Assembly: GCA_937136445.1 (NCBI GenBank)
Contig: CAKZOQ010000205.1
Location: 1 to 7,122, forward strand
Source: an uncultured Gemmatimonadota bacterium
Lineage (GTDB): Bacteria > Gemmatimonadota > Gemmatimonadetes > Longimicrobiales > Gaopeijiaceae
DNA length: 7,122 bases
Direction of reading: 5' to 3'
This document shows positions 1-5,422 of this stretch, in pieces. Both the position numbers and the translations under genes were made by a program. Below the pieces are notes generated by a model that saw only the letters and a program-made list of their open reading frames with translations, had not been told where the DNA came from and did no database searches. Each line of letters opens with the position of its first letter. Position 1 is the first letter of the stretch.

Positions 1-1
1 G

Positions 2-1495
2 TTGACACCCCAGACGGTGGCGCGCTTCCGGGCCCACTTCGGCGACGAGGTGGCAGTCCTCCACTCCGGCCTCTCCGACGGGGAGCGCTACGATGCCTGG
101 CGGCAGTTGCGGACGGGTGAGCGCCGCATCGCCGTGGGAGCTCGCTCCGCCCTCTTCGCGCCGCTGCCGAATCTGGGCGCCGTGGTGGTGGACGAGGAGC
201 ACGAGGGCTCCTACAAGCAGTCCGAGGCGCCCCGCTACCTGGCGCGGGACCTGGCGGTGGTCCGGGCCCGGCAGGCCGGGGCGGTGTGCGTACTGGGGAG
301 TGCTACGCCCTCGCTGGAGAGCTGGCACAACGCCCGCACCGGCAAGTTCCGCCATCTGCACCTTCCGGAGCGGGTGGGGGGAGCCACCCTGCCGGAGGTC
401 CGGGTGGTGGACCTGCGGAGGGGAAAGGAGGGTGGCGGTGCGCCGGCAGGGGGAGCCTCCGGCGGCCGGGGTGGGCAGGTCCTCTCCACCGAGCTGGTGG
501 AGGCGGTGGACGCCCGATTGGAGCGACGGGAGCAGGTGATCCTGCTGCTGAACCGACGGGGCTACAGCTCCTTCGTGCAGTGCCGGGAGTGCGGGGAGGT
601 GGAGCAGTGCCGCAACTGCTCCATCTCCCTCACCTACCATCGGACCACCCAACGCATCGTGTGCCACCACTGCCGGTTCGAGGCACCTGCCCCCTCGCGC
701 TGCCCCCGGTGCGGCGCCGACGACCTCTCCTTCCGGGGGTTGGGCACGGAGCAGGTGGAGCGGGTCACCACCGAGACCTTCCCCGGAGCCCGCATCGCCC
801 GAATGGACGTGGACACCACCTCCGGGAAGTGGTCCCACCAGCGGATCCTGGACCGGGTGGGGAGCGGGGAGGTGGACATCCTCCTGGGCACGCAGATGAT
901 CGCCAAGGGGCTGGACTTCCCCCGGGTGACGCTGGTGGGCGTCGTGAACGCCGACGTGGGGATCCACCTGCCGGACTTCCGGGCGAGCGAGCGGACCTTC
1001 CAGCTCCTGAGCCAGGTGGCGGGGCGGGCGGGGCGAGGGACGCTGGGGGGCGAGGTCCTCATCCAGACCTCCCTCCCCGACCACTACGCCGTGCAGGCTG
1101 CGGTGGCCCACGACTTCGACGGGTTCGCCGAGCGGGAGCTGGAGGAGCGGCGCCAGCCTCGCTACTCTCCCCACGTCCGACTCATCAATGCCGTCCTCAG
1201 CGGTCCGGACCAGACCCAGGTGGCCTCCACCGCCCAGGAGGCGGCGGCCTGGACCCGGGCGCTGGTGCGGAAGGCCCGGTCCGCCCGGGGCCCCGACGCC
1301 CCGGAGGTGGAGCTGGTGGGGCCGGCGCCGGCGCCCATCGAGCGCCTCCACGGTCGATGGCGGTGGCACTTCCTCCTCCGCTCGGACGACGCCGGGGCGC
1401 TGGGGGGGGTGGGGCGGCTCCTGGCCGAGCGCTTCAAGCTCCCCTCCGGCGACATCCGGCTCGCCCTGGACCGGGATCCGGTGGCCCTCCTCTGA
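2..1495 (+). CDS. priA: Primosomal protein N' (PriA), replication-restart helicase, 5'-truncated by window
   Basis: PriA is a superfamily 2 3'-5' DNA helicase that recognises stalled forks and D-loops and loads the replicative helicase through the primosome. The visible 497 codons start mid-domain (the first codon, TTG, is an internal Leu), so the N-terminal DNA-binding domain, winged helix and Walker A motif lie before the window. Visible motifs by local residue are the Walker B box DEEH at 64-67, GSATPS at 99-104, motif V (GTQMIAKG) at 296-303 and motif VI (QVAGRAGR) at 338-345. Between the helicase lobes are eight cysteines in four CxxC pairs (194/197, 203/206, 221/224, 234/237), the two-zinc module specific to PriA. 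The C-terminal GRWRW stretch and the ending near LDRDP also match E. coli PriA. A Gly/Ala-rich insert at about 142-159 is lineage-specific. The next gene follows after 122 bases. Family assignment is essentially certain. Confidence 0.97.
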   Translation: MTPQTVARFRAHFGDEVAVLHSGLSDGERYDAWRQLRTGERRIAVGARSALFAPLPNLGAVVVDEEHEGSYKQSEAPRYLARDLAVVRARQAGAVCVLGSATPSLESWHNARTGKFRHLHLPERVGGATLPEVRVVDLRRGKEGGGAPAGGASGGRGGQVLSTELVEAVDARLERREQVILLLNRRGYSSFVQCRECGEVEQCRNCSISLTYHRTTQRIVCHHCRFEAPAPSRCPRCGADDLSFRGLGTEQVERVTTETFPGARIARMDVDTTSGKWSHQRILDRVGSGEVDILLGTQMIAKGLDFPRVTLVGVVNADVGIHLPDFRASERTFQLLSQVAGRAGRGTLGGEVLIQTSLPDHYAVQAAVAHDFDGFAERELEERRQPRYSPHVRLINAVLSGPDQTQVASTAQEAAAWTRALVRKARSARGPDAPEVELVGPAPAPIERLHGRWRWHFLLRSDDAGALGGVGRLLAERFKLPSGDIRLALDRDPVALL

Positions 1496-1556
1496 GCCAT
1501 CGTCCTGGGAGGAGGCGTCGCTTCGGTATCCAACCCGTCACGGAGATTGCCGGAGA

Positions 1557-1592
1557 CGGGGATGCCGGGATATCTTCGGCCGGAGATCCCCG
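1557..1592 (+). other. GC-rich hairpin between priA and the HNH gene
   Basis: The arms CGGGGAT (1557-1563) and ATCCCCG (1586-1592) are perfect complements. Inside them, CCGG (1565-1568) pairs with CCGG (1580-1583) around an 11-base loop. The hairpin begins about 60 bases after the priA stop and ends 25 bases before the HNH start. No T-run follows, so a classic intrinsic terminator is not supported. It could be a weak terminator, an mRNA-stability element or a 5'-leader element of the HNH gene. The pairing is seen directly and the role is not known. Confidence 0.4.
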
Positions 1593-1606
1593 TTCGACCC
1601 CTCGTC

Positions 1607-1611
1607 AGGAG
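1607..1611 (+). promoter_or_regulatory. Shine-Dalgarno site fixing the GTG start of the HNH gene
   Basis: AGGAG at 1607-1611 lies six bases before GTG 1618-1620. The frame is open far upstream, running through priA, so this site decides the start. It also puts the conserved LALNASFEPL motif at the very N-terminus, as in relatives. Confidence 0.75.
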
Positions 1612-1617
1612 AAGGAA

Positions 1618-2184
1618 GTGGGCTGCCTGGCCCTGAATGCCTCGTTCGAACCGCTGACCATCGTCCCGTCGCGTCGCGCGGTGCGGCTGGTCCTGGACGG
1701 GAAGGCGGAGATCCTGGAAGCGGACGAGGCGCTTCGATTCCGGTCGGAACACACCGAGCTGCCCTGCCCGCTGGTGATCCGGCTGGTTCGACTGGTGCAC
1801 GTCCCCCGGCGGTTCCGGCGTCAGGTCACCAACACCTTCCTCTTCGCCCGCGACGGGTACTCCTGCATGTACTGCGGGCGTCATCGCCGGGAGCTCCGGG
1901 GACGGCAGTTCCTCACCCGGGATCACATCCTGCCCACCTCCCGGGGCGGAGAGAACAGCTGGGAGAACGTCGTGACGAGCTGCTCTCCCTGCAACAACCG
2001 GAAGGGAAACCGGACCCCGAAGGAGGCCGGGCTCCGCCTCCACACCGACCCCCGGGAGCCCAACTACGTGCACCTGGTGTGGGCCGTGCGGCGGGTGACA
2101 CCCACCCAGGCCAAGTACATCCGGATGTTCTACGGCGACGACGCCCTGGCCGCCGTGCGGCGGGGACGTCTCGGCCTCGCCTGA
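1618..2184 (+). CDS. HNH endonuclease family protein
   Basis: The 188-residue protein belongs to the widespread stand-alone bacterial HNH family whose members open with a motif like VLVLNASYEPL. Here it reads LALNASFEPL at residues 4-13, followed by the conserved RRAVRLVLDGKAEIL block. The nuclease core runs from about 74 to 130: FLFARDGYSCMYCG with Cys83 and Cys86, the DHI box with His103, Asn117 in WENVV, and the second pair Cys122/Cys125 followed by NNRKG. The four cysteines should bind a structural zinc, and the beta-beta-alpha metal site should cut DNA. The in vivo substrate is unknown, and nothing nearby (methylase, integrase, phage gene) suggests a restriction or mobile role. The start is GTG behind AGGAG; an open frame upstream overlaps priA and is not translated as one protein. 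Its stop abuts the stop of the next gene on the opposite strand. Length and motifs are typical, so it looks intact. Confidence 0.93.
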   Translation: MGCLALNASFEPLTIVPSRRAVRLVLDGKAEILEADEALRFRSEHTELPCPLVIRLVRLVHVPRRFRRQVTNTFLFARDGYSCMYCGRHRRELRGRQFLTRDHILPTSRGGENSWENVVTSCSPCNNRKGNRTPKEAGLRLHTDPREPNYVHLVWAVRRVTPTQAKYIRMFYGDDALAAVRRGRLGLA

Positions 2185-2652
2185 TCAGTCCTCGATCCAG
2201 GCGTAGGGGCGCTCGCTGATCTGGCCGTAGCCCCGCACGGTGCCCTTCTCCGTGTACTCCTTCCAGCAGATGATCCAGCCCCGGACCGGGTCCTGGGTCA
2301 CGTCGTACTGGAAGTCGCTCATGGAGGCCCGCTCCGCCAGGAACCGCTGGAGGTGGGCGGGGAGGTTGGGAGCTCCCTCCACCTGAAGCCCCTGGGGAGT
2401 ATCGAAGATGGCCTTCCGGACCTCCGACTCGGTGAGCTTCAGGGCCCGCATGGCCTGTTCGATGGCGCTCACGGCGCCGCTCAGCTCCGGAGATGAGCCG
2501 GTGCGGTTCCGGATCTCATGAAGGAGGTCCGTGGTGGGCCCGGAGCCGAGTTCGTCCCGGATGGACTCCAACTGGCCCAGGAGCCGCTCCGAGAGTCGGA
2601 GAAGCTGAGCGTACTCGCGGCGAGGCGGACGGGCCTTGTCGTCGTCGGTCAC
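2185..2652 (-). CDS. Hypothetical protein, minus strand, start uncertain
   Basis: I do not recognise this family. From the proposed GTG at 2652 the protein has 155 residues. A charged N-terminal part (1-35) is predicted helical with a Leu heptad look (YAQLLRLSERLLGQL). A second helical part follows (40-85), with SEVRKAIF near its end. The C-terminal 45 residues are compact and aromatic-rich (DFQYDVTQ, GWIICWKEY, RPYAWIED), suggesting a small folded domain. No signal peptide or membrane span is seen. The frame stays open to an ATG at 2820 (211 residues), but the extra stretch is low-complexity Pro/Ser/Gly and looks like untranslated DNA or a disordered extension. Neither start has a clear Shine-Dalgarno. 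The gene converges on the HNH gene with no gap, both stops sharing TGATCA at 2182-2187. It is divergent from the PTPS-like gene, leaving about 250 bases for two promoters, in which I see no clear sigma-70 boxes. It is probably real because the C-terminal composition is protein-like; the function is unknown. Confidence 0.65.
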   Translation of the reverse strand: MTDDDKARPPRREYAQLLRLSERLLGQLESIRDELGSGPTTDLLHEIRNRTGSSPELSGAVSAIEQAMRALKLTESEVRKAIFDTPQGLQVEGAPNLPAHLQRFLAERASMSDFQYDVTQDPVRGWIICWKEYTEKGTVRGYGQISERPYAWIED

Positions 2653-2906
2653 GGGCGGAGGGCTGGCGGGCGGGAGATTCGACGCAGTGGGGGCGTCGCC
2701 GACCCCCGGTGGGGAGGGTACTCCTAAGAGGAGGGGTGGCGTCGGATCCGGCAAGCTTCCCGGCACCCCGGTGGACGCCGTCGCACGGCTGGTGGAGGGG
2801 AGGGGCGAGGGGAGGCACATCCGGGAGCCGTCGGGGTTCGTTCGCCGGGGCCGACGGGCTCCGAACGCCCGATGCGAACGACGTCACCACACTCGGGGCG
2901 AGGACG

Positions 2907-3320
2907 ATGGCGGACAAGGCACGACTCATCCGGCGGATGCACTTCACCGCCTCCCACCACTACGGAGACGCCGACGCCTCGCCGGAGCAGAACCGGGCGC
3001 GATTCGGCGATCAGGCGGAGCCGCACCGCCACCGCTGGACGGTGGAGGTCCAGGTGGTGGGTCCGGTGGACCCGGACACCGGGTGGCTCACCGACCTCAT
3101 GGCGCTGGACGAGGCGATGGGGGAGCTCACCTCCGGCTGGGACGAGGGCGACCTCAACACCGCGGTGGCGGCCGTCGCCCAGGGGGAGATGCAGCCCAGC
3201 ACCGAGAATCTGGCTCGATGGCTCTACCGTCGCCTGACGCCGCGGGTCGCCCATCCTGCCCAGCTGGACCGGGTGCGGGTCTTCGAGAGCGATACGCTGG
3301 GGAGCCAGTTCCCGGCGTGA
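2907..3320 (+). CDS. 6-pyruvoyl-tetrahydropterin synthase / 6-carboxytetrahydropterin synthase (QueD) family protein, catalytic residues altered
   Basis: The 137-residue length and order of blocks match the PTPS/QueD fold: FTASH at 13-17, PHRHRWTVEV at 39-48, a GPVDPDTGWLTDL strand-turn at 52-64, DLN at 82-84, PSTENLARWLYRRL at 97-110, and VRVFESDT at 123-130. Family members convert 7,8-dihydroneopterin triphosphate, QueD making 6-carboxytetrahydropterin for queuosine. The three zinc histidines (His17, His40, His42) and the glutamate near the end (Glu127) are present. The catalytic Cys expected in the FGKC-like or HKCG-like segment is absent: the segment reads FGDQ (33-36), with no Cys anywhere in the protein. 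The His of the usual Asp-His pair is Glu80 (WDEGDLN). The usual HGH is HRH. It may be a diverged member with another reaction, or catalytically inactive. The ATG was chosen because the homology begins there; GGGGCGAGG lies just upstream. No other queuosine or folate gene is in the window. Confidence 0.85.
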   Translation: MADKARLIRRMHFTASHHYGDADASPEQNRARFGDQAEPHRHRWTVEVQVVGPVDPDTGWLTDLMALDEAMGELTSGWDEGDLNTAVAAVAQGEMQPSTENLARWLYRRLTPRVAHPAQLDRVRVFESDTLGSQFPA

Positions 3321-3401
3321 GCCCGGAGTTCACCGATCCGCGCCGAGCCGCCGCCCTCCCGCCCGCTTGAAGGGCTCCGGGGGCGGGCCCACCTTCTCCC
3401 C

Positions 3402-3875
3402 ATGACCGACCCCACCTCTCCGGACGGCCCGTCCGACGCCGAGACCCCCCGGCCCCGACCAGTGGTACCGCGGCCACCTCCCGCTCGAGGATCCGACTCC
3501 GGCGACGACGGGGCGACACGAGCCAAGCGACCCACCCCCGTCCGGGCGGGACTGGACCCCCCCGAAACCGTGGACGCCGCCGGCGCGGTCGCGGGAAGCG
3601 AGCTGGAGGTGGAGCTGCACGGCGAGCCCTTCGTGATCACCGTCCGGGGCCGTGCGCGGTCGGATGGCGGCGCCCACCTCCTGCTGGTGGGCTTCCACCC
3701 CCGGGGTGCGGATGGGCCGGAACGGGAGGGGATGGCCGTGGGGCGGGAGCTGGAAGATCTCTCCCCCGACGAGCTGCTGGCGGCCTGGGGCCGAGCCAGG
3801 CCCATCCCCGACCCCTACGAGCCCGCGCCCTTCTTCCCCGGGACCCGCCGGGACCGGAACCGGCGAACCCGTTGA
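3402..3875 (+). CDS. Hypothetical protein with disordered N-terminus
   Basis: The 157-residue product is unrecognised. Residues 1-60 are Pro/Asp/Arg-rich and surely disordered. Residues about 67-100 alternate in a beta pattern (ELEVELHGEPFVITV, then AHLLLVGFHP), suggesting a small beta-sheet domain. A helix follows (VGRELEDLSPDELLAAWGRA), then a Pro-rich, Arg-ending tail. There is no signal peptide, membrane span or cysteine. It starts 81 bases after the PTPS-like gene on the same strand, so they could share a transcript. The ATG lacks a clear Shine-Dalgarno, and a later start is possible because the N-terminal part carries no recognisable domain. The regular codon pattern with G/C third positions supports coding, but the function cannot be inferred. 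Confidence 0.6.
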   Translation: MTDPTSPDGPSDAETPRPRPVVPRPPPARGSDSGDDGATRAKRPTPVRAGLDPPETVDAAGAVAGSELEVELHGEPFVITVRGRARSDGGAHLLLVGFHPRGADGPEREGMAVGRELEDLSPDELLAAWGRARPIPDPYEPAPFFPGTRRDRNRRTR

Positions 3876-3881
3876 AATCGC

Positions 3882-3899
3882 TGTCCTCCCCGGAGGACA
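3882..3899 (+). terminator. Perfect 8-bp hairpin just after the 3402-3875 gene, possible terminator
   Basis: TGTCCTCC (3882-3889) and GGAGGACA (3892-3899) are perfect complements separated by CC; in RNA the innermost pair or two would open to form a loop. It begins six bases after the stop at 3873-3875. What follows is TCTTCATCATT, pyrimidine-rich but broken, so a rho-independent terminator is plausible rather than clear. The downstream arm also contains GGAGG, but no start codon follows at a suitable distance. Confidence 0.4.
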
Positions 3900-4063
3900 T
3901 CTTCATCATTGGGCGGGGTCGGGAGCGTTCACGGGACGCCGGGTGGAGTGCGCCACAGCCCTGGCGAACCGGGGCATCTCCGGTGGGGCCCGGGATTCGG
4001 TGGGTCAAAGGCACGATTCCTGCCTCATCGTACGCTCGAGAGCACCCGCATCCTACGGGGCGG

Positions 4064-4084
4064 GCGACATCGTCCGATGTGCGC
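4064..4084. other. Inverted repeat (ACATCG-TC-CGATGT core) in the intergenic region
   Basis: ACATCG (4067-4072) and CGATGT (4075-4080) are perfect arms around TC. Three more pairs (GCG 4064-4066 with CGC 4082-4084) extend it if G4081 is bulged. It could be a protein-binding dyad or an RNA hairpin; no neighbouring motif decides between them. Confidence 0.35.
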
Positions 4085-4339
4085 ACACGGGGGTCAGACC
4101 ATGAACGGGATGGGAAGGGACGGGACGGCGGCGGTCCCACCGAGGGAGGGGATCGTCATCACGCGGGGAGGCGACCACCCGCCGGCCACGCCACGCATCC
4201 AGGCCTTCATCTGGGGGGGGAAGGTGCGTCCTGCGCCGACGCTCCCCTACGGCCGCTGGAAGGGCGCCGCCTGAGGTCCCCCCGAGGGCGGCCGTGAGTC
4301 GCCGTGGGTTGCCTCCGCATGGGGTGCCGTCCCGCTGCC

Positions 4340-4411
4340 GAGACCGTAGCTTCCATGGGTCGGCGCCGTTCTCCCGTGGTCGGGGGAACGCCTTCGAACA
4401 ACCACGGTCTC
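4340..4411. repeat. Separated 8-bp inverted repeat, one arm on the promoter -10
   Basis: GAGACCGT at 4340-4347 is the exact reverse complement of ACGGTCTC at 4404-4411, with 56 bases between. The right arm overlaps the -10 of the predicted ECF promoter. The left arm could be a second operator half or a minus-strand -10, but no GGAAC-like box lies at the right distance for a minus-strand promoter (the GAAC of GAGAAC is 22 bases away). Confidence 0.35.
4367..4390. promoter_or_regulatory. Imperfect dyad over the -35 box of the sigma operon promoter
   Basis: The left arm CGTTCTCCC (4367-4375) and right arm GGGGGAACG (4382-4390) pair at eight of nine positions, the ninth being a T-G wobble, around the six-base centre GTGGTC. 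The right arm contains the GGAAC -35 element. This is either a regulator site or a coincidence of GC-rich DNA; the A+T-containing outer arms (CGTTC/GAACG) make chance less likely. Confidence 0.4.
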
Positions 4412-4412
4412 A
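4385..4412 (+). promoter_or_regulatory. Predicted ECF (sigma-E-type) promoter of the sigma factor operon
   Basis: GGAACGC at 4385-4391 and TCTCA at 4408-4412 are separated by 16 bases, close to the sigma-E group consensus GGAACTT-N16-TCTGA. Transcription would begin near 4418-4420, giving a leader of only about a dozen bases before the GTG at 4431, with GAGGG as ribosome site inside it. Its position directly before an ECF sigma gene fits autoregulation, the rule in this family. This is prediction from pattern only. Confidence 0.55.
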
Positions 4413-4430
4413 ACACGGTGCAGAGGGTCG

Positions 4431-4997
4431 GTGTCCTTGAAAGCGTCCGAAGACTCCACGGATGGAGAGTTGGTCGAGTTGGCCTGCGGGGGCGACGAAC
4501 GCGCCTTCGGGTATCTCGTTCAGCGCTACGAGCGGGCTGCCTATTCGGTGGCGCTCTCCGTCACGGGGAAGCACGAGGACGCGGAGGATGCCGCGCAGGA
4601 GTCCTTCATGGTGGCGCTGGAGCGCCTGGACGAGTGTCGGAATCCGGATCGATTCGCGGGATGGCTCATGACCATCGTGCGCAACCGGTCCCGGAATCTG
4701 ATCCGGCGTCTCTCTCTGAGGGACACGGATCCCATCCCCATCGGGGCCACGTCCAGCCAACCCACGCCGGATCGGGTGACCGAGACCTCGGAGTTGCGGG
4801 GCCAGTTGAGGGCGGCATTGGACGAGTTGTCCGACATACAGCGACAGATCGTCCTCCTGCACGATCTGGAAGGCTGGAAACATCGGGAGATCGCGGAGCG
4901 ACTCGACCTGCCCTCGGGCACGGTCCGCTCCCACCTCCACTTTGCACGGAAGGCGCTGCGAAAAGCCCTCAAGGGCCCGGTCAGCGCCGACATCTAA
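4431..4997 (+). CDS. RNA polymerase sigma factor, ECF (sigma-70 family, RpoE-like)
   Basis: The 188-residue protein has the two-domain ECF layout. Region 2 spans about 22-93: GDERAFGYLVQRYE, the helix with DAEDAAQESFM at 50-60 that contacts core polymerase and the -10, then FAGWLMTIVRNRSRNLIRR at 75-93. A linker (94-118) joins region 4 at about 124-180, with LDELSDIQRQIVLLHDLEG followed by the helix-turn-helix HREIAERLDLPSGTVRSHLHFARKAL that reads the -35. Sigma factors of this type are held by a membrane anti-sigma and released by envelope stress. The next gene, 19 bases downstream, encodes a single-span membrane protein, the expected partner. The GTG at 4431 is six residues before ASEDSTDG and has GAGGG four bases upstream; a TTG at 4437 is a less likely alternative. 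The protein is full length. Its subgroup (CnrH-like versus general RpoE) cannot be fixed by eye. Confidence 0.95.
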   Translation: MSLKASEDSTDGELVELACGGDERAFGYLVQRYERAAYSVALSVTGKHEDAEDAAQESFMVALERLDECRNPDRFAGWLMTIVRNRSRNLIRRLSLRDTDPIPIGATSSQPTPDRVTETSELRGQLRAALDELSDIQRQIVLLHDLEGWKHREIAERLDLPSGTVRSHLHFARKALRKALKGPVSADI

Positions 4998-5016
4998 CAC
5001 GGGACGCTCCTTCGAC

Positions 5017-5421
5017 ATGATGGACGACATCACCGATCTGGACGCGTACCGGGGCGACCCGGGGCTGGACCCCGAGGTTTCGGCCTGGCTACGTGTGCTG
5101 GATCCCGCCACCGAGGAACCGAACTACTGGTTCCGATTCCGCTCCTGGGTCGTGGAAAGCGCCGGTCCCGAACTGGCACGGCGCCGGCTCCTCGCCGACG
5201 TCTCCGTCGGGGACGTGCTCCAGGCCTGGTCGCGCACCCTCCTGCCGACGGCGCTGGCGGCAGCTGCGGCTGCGGCCTTCCTCCTCTTCCAGAGTCCGGC
5301 GACGGTACCGGAGAACCCCCTCCTCGTGGAGGATCTCCTGGTGGCGGAGCTGGGCGACGACCCCATCCCCGCGGCGCTTTCCCTCGGGAACGCCGTGACC
5401 TTCGCCGCGGACCGCTTCTAG
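5017..5421 (+). CDS. Putative membrane anti-sigma factor
   Basis: The 134-residue product has an acidic N-terminal half with helical segments (DPEVSAWLRVLDP, YWFRFRSWVVESAG, PELARRRLLADV), one strong membrane span at about 75-91 (LLPTALAAAAAAAFLLF), and a short acidic C-terminal tail of about 40 residues. An Arg pair before the span fits a cytoplasmic N-terminus and a periplasmic C-terminus. This is the shape of an ECF anti-sigma: a cytoplasmic sigma-binding part, one span, a small outside part. There is no HxxxCxxC zinc motif, so it is not a typical ZAS protein; small anti-sigmas such as CnrY also lack it. Sequence alone does not prove the role; the position between an ECF sigma gene and a periplasmic sensor-like gene carries the call. 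ATG codons at 5017 and 5020 are both possible. The stop is one base from the next start, so translation is probably coupled. Confidence 0.7.
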   Translation: MMDDITDLDAYRGDPGLDPEVSAWLRVLDPATEEPNYWFRFRSWVVESAGPELARRRLLADVSVGDVLQAWSRTLLPTALAAAAAAAFLLFQSPATVPENPLLVEDLLVAELGDDPIPAALSLGNAVTFAADRF

Positions 5422-5422
5422 G

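Larger units (their letters stand above)
3876..4430. other. Intergenic region of about 555 bp with several short hairpins, no convincing gene
   Basis: Both strands hold open frames, but none shows recognisable protein sequence, a good ribosome site or a stable codon pattern. Short perfect stems follow one another: 3951-3955 with 3962-3966, 3968-3972 with 3980-3984 (ACCGG/CCGGT), 4009-4013 with 4021-4025 (AGGCA/TGCCT), the dyad at 4064-4084, and GCCGCC 4266-4271 with GGCGGC 4287-4292. There is a run of eight G at 4213-4220. A 57-codon frame (4101-4274, starting MNGMGRDG) is possible but weak. I matched none of this to a known riboswitch, tRNA, SRP RNA or tmRNA. The final 65 bases hold the promoter of the sigma operon. 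Confidence 0.5.

Noticed and set aside
286..1617. The plus-strand frame of the HNH gene is open far upstream through priA and could give a 632-residue protein.
   Set aside because: The upstream part is Gly/Pro/Arg-rich out-of-frame priA. The strong Shine-Dalgarno at 1607-1611 and the N-terminal motif place the start at 1618.
1162..2073. A 303-codon open frame on the minus strand.
   Set aside because: It lies antisense across the priA end and the HNH gene, both certain; its translation shows no family features. Long antisense frames are common in GC-rich DNA.
1618..2184. The HNH gene as a homing or phage nuclease and a sign of a mobile element.
   Set aside because: No integrase, terminase, inverted ends or target duplication is seen. 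The family is common as a lone chromosomal gene.
3950..4100. A possible tRNA, SRP RNA or known riboswitch in the hairpin cluster.
   Set aside because: No T-arm GTTCGA motif, no SRP GGTCAGG core and no riboswitch signature that I know could be found.
4101..4274. A 57-codon frame (starting MNGMGRDG, ending GRWKGAA) as a possible small protein or peptide precursor.
   Set aside because: There is no good ribosome site, it spans an eight-G run, and no modification enzyme or transporter gene is adjacent. Kept only as a note.
3872..4297. A 141-codon plus-strand frame in the intergenic gap.
   Set aside because: The composition is Arg/Gly/Pro/His-rich, with no domain and no ribosome site; it overlaps hairpins and a competing frame of equal quality.
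4260..4350. A possible minus-strand ECF promoter using the GAGACCGT repeat as a -10.
   Set aside because: The nearest GAAC-like box on that strand is 22 bases away rather than about 16, and no minus-strand gene follows.
4304..5020. A 238-codon plus-strand frame overlapping the sigma gene.
   Set aside because: It covers the ECF sigma gene in another frame and is Arg/Gly/Pro-rich, a typical shadow.
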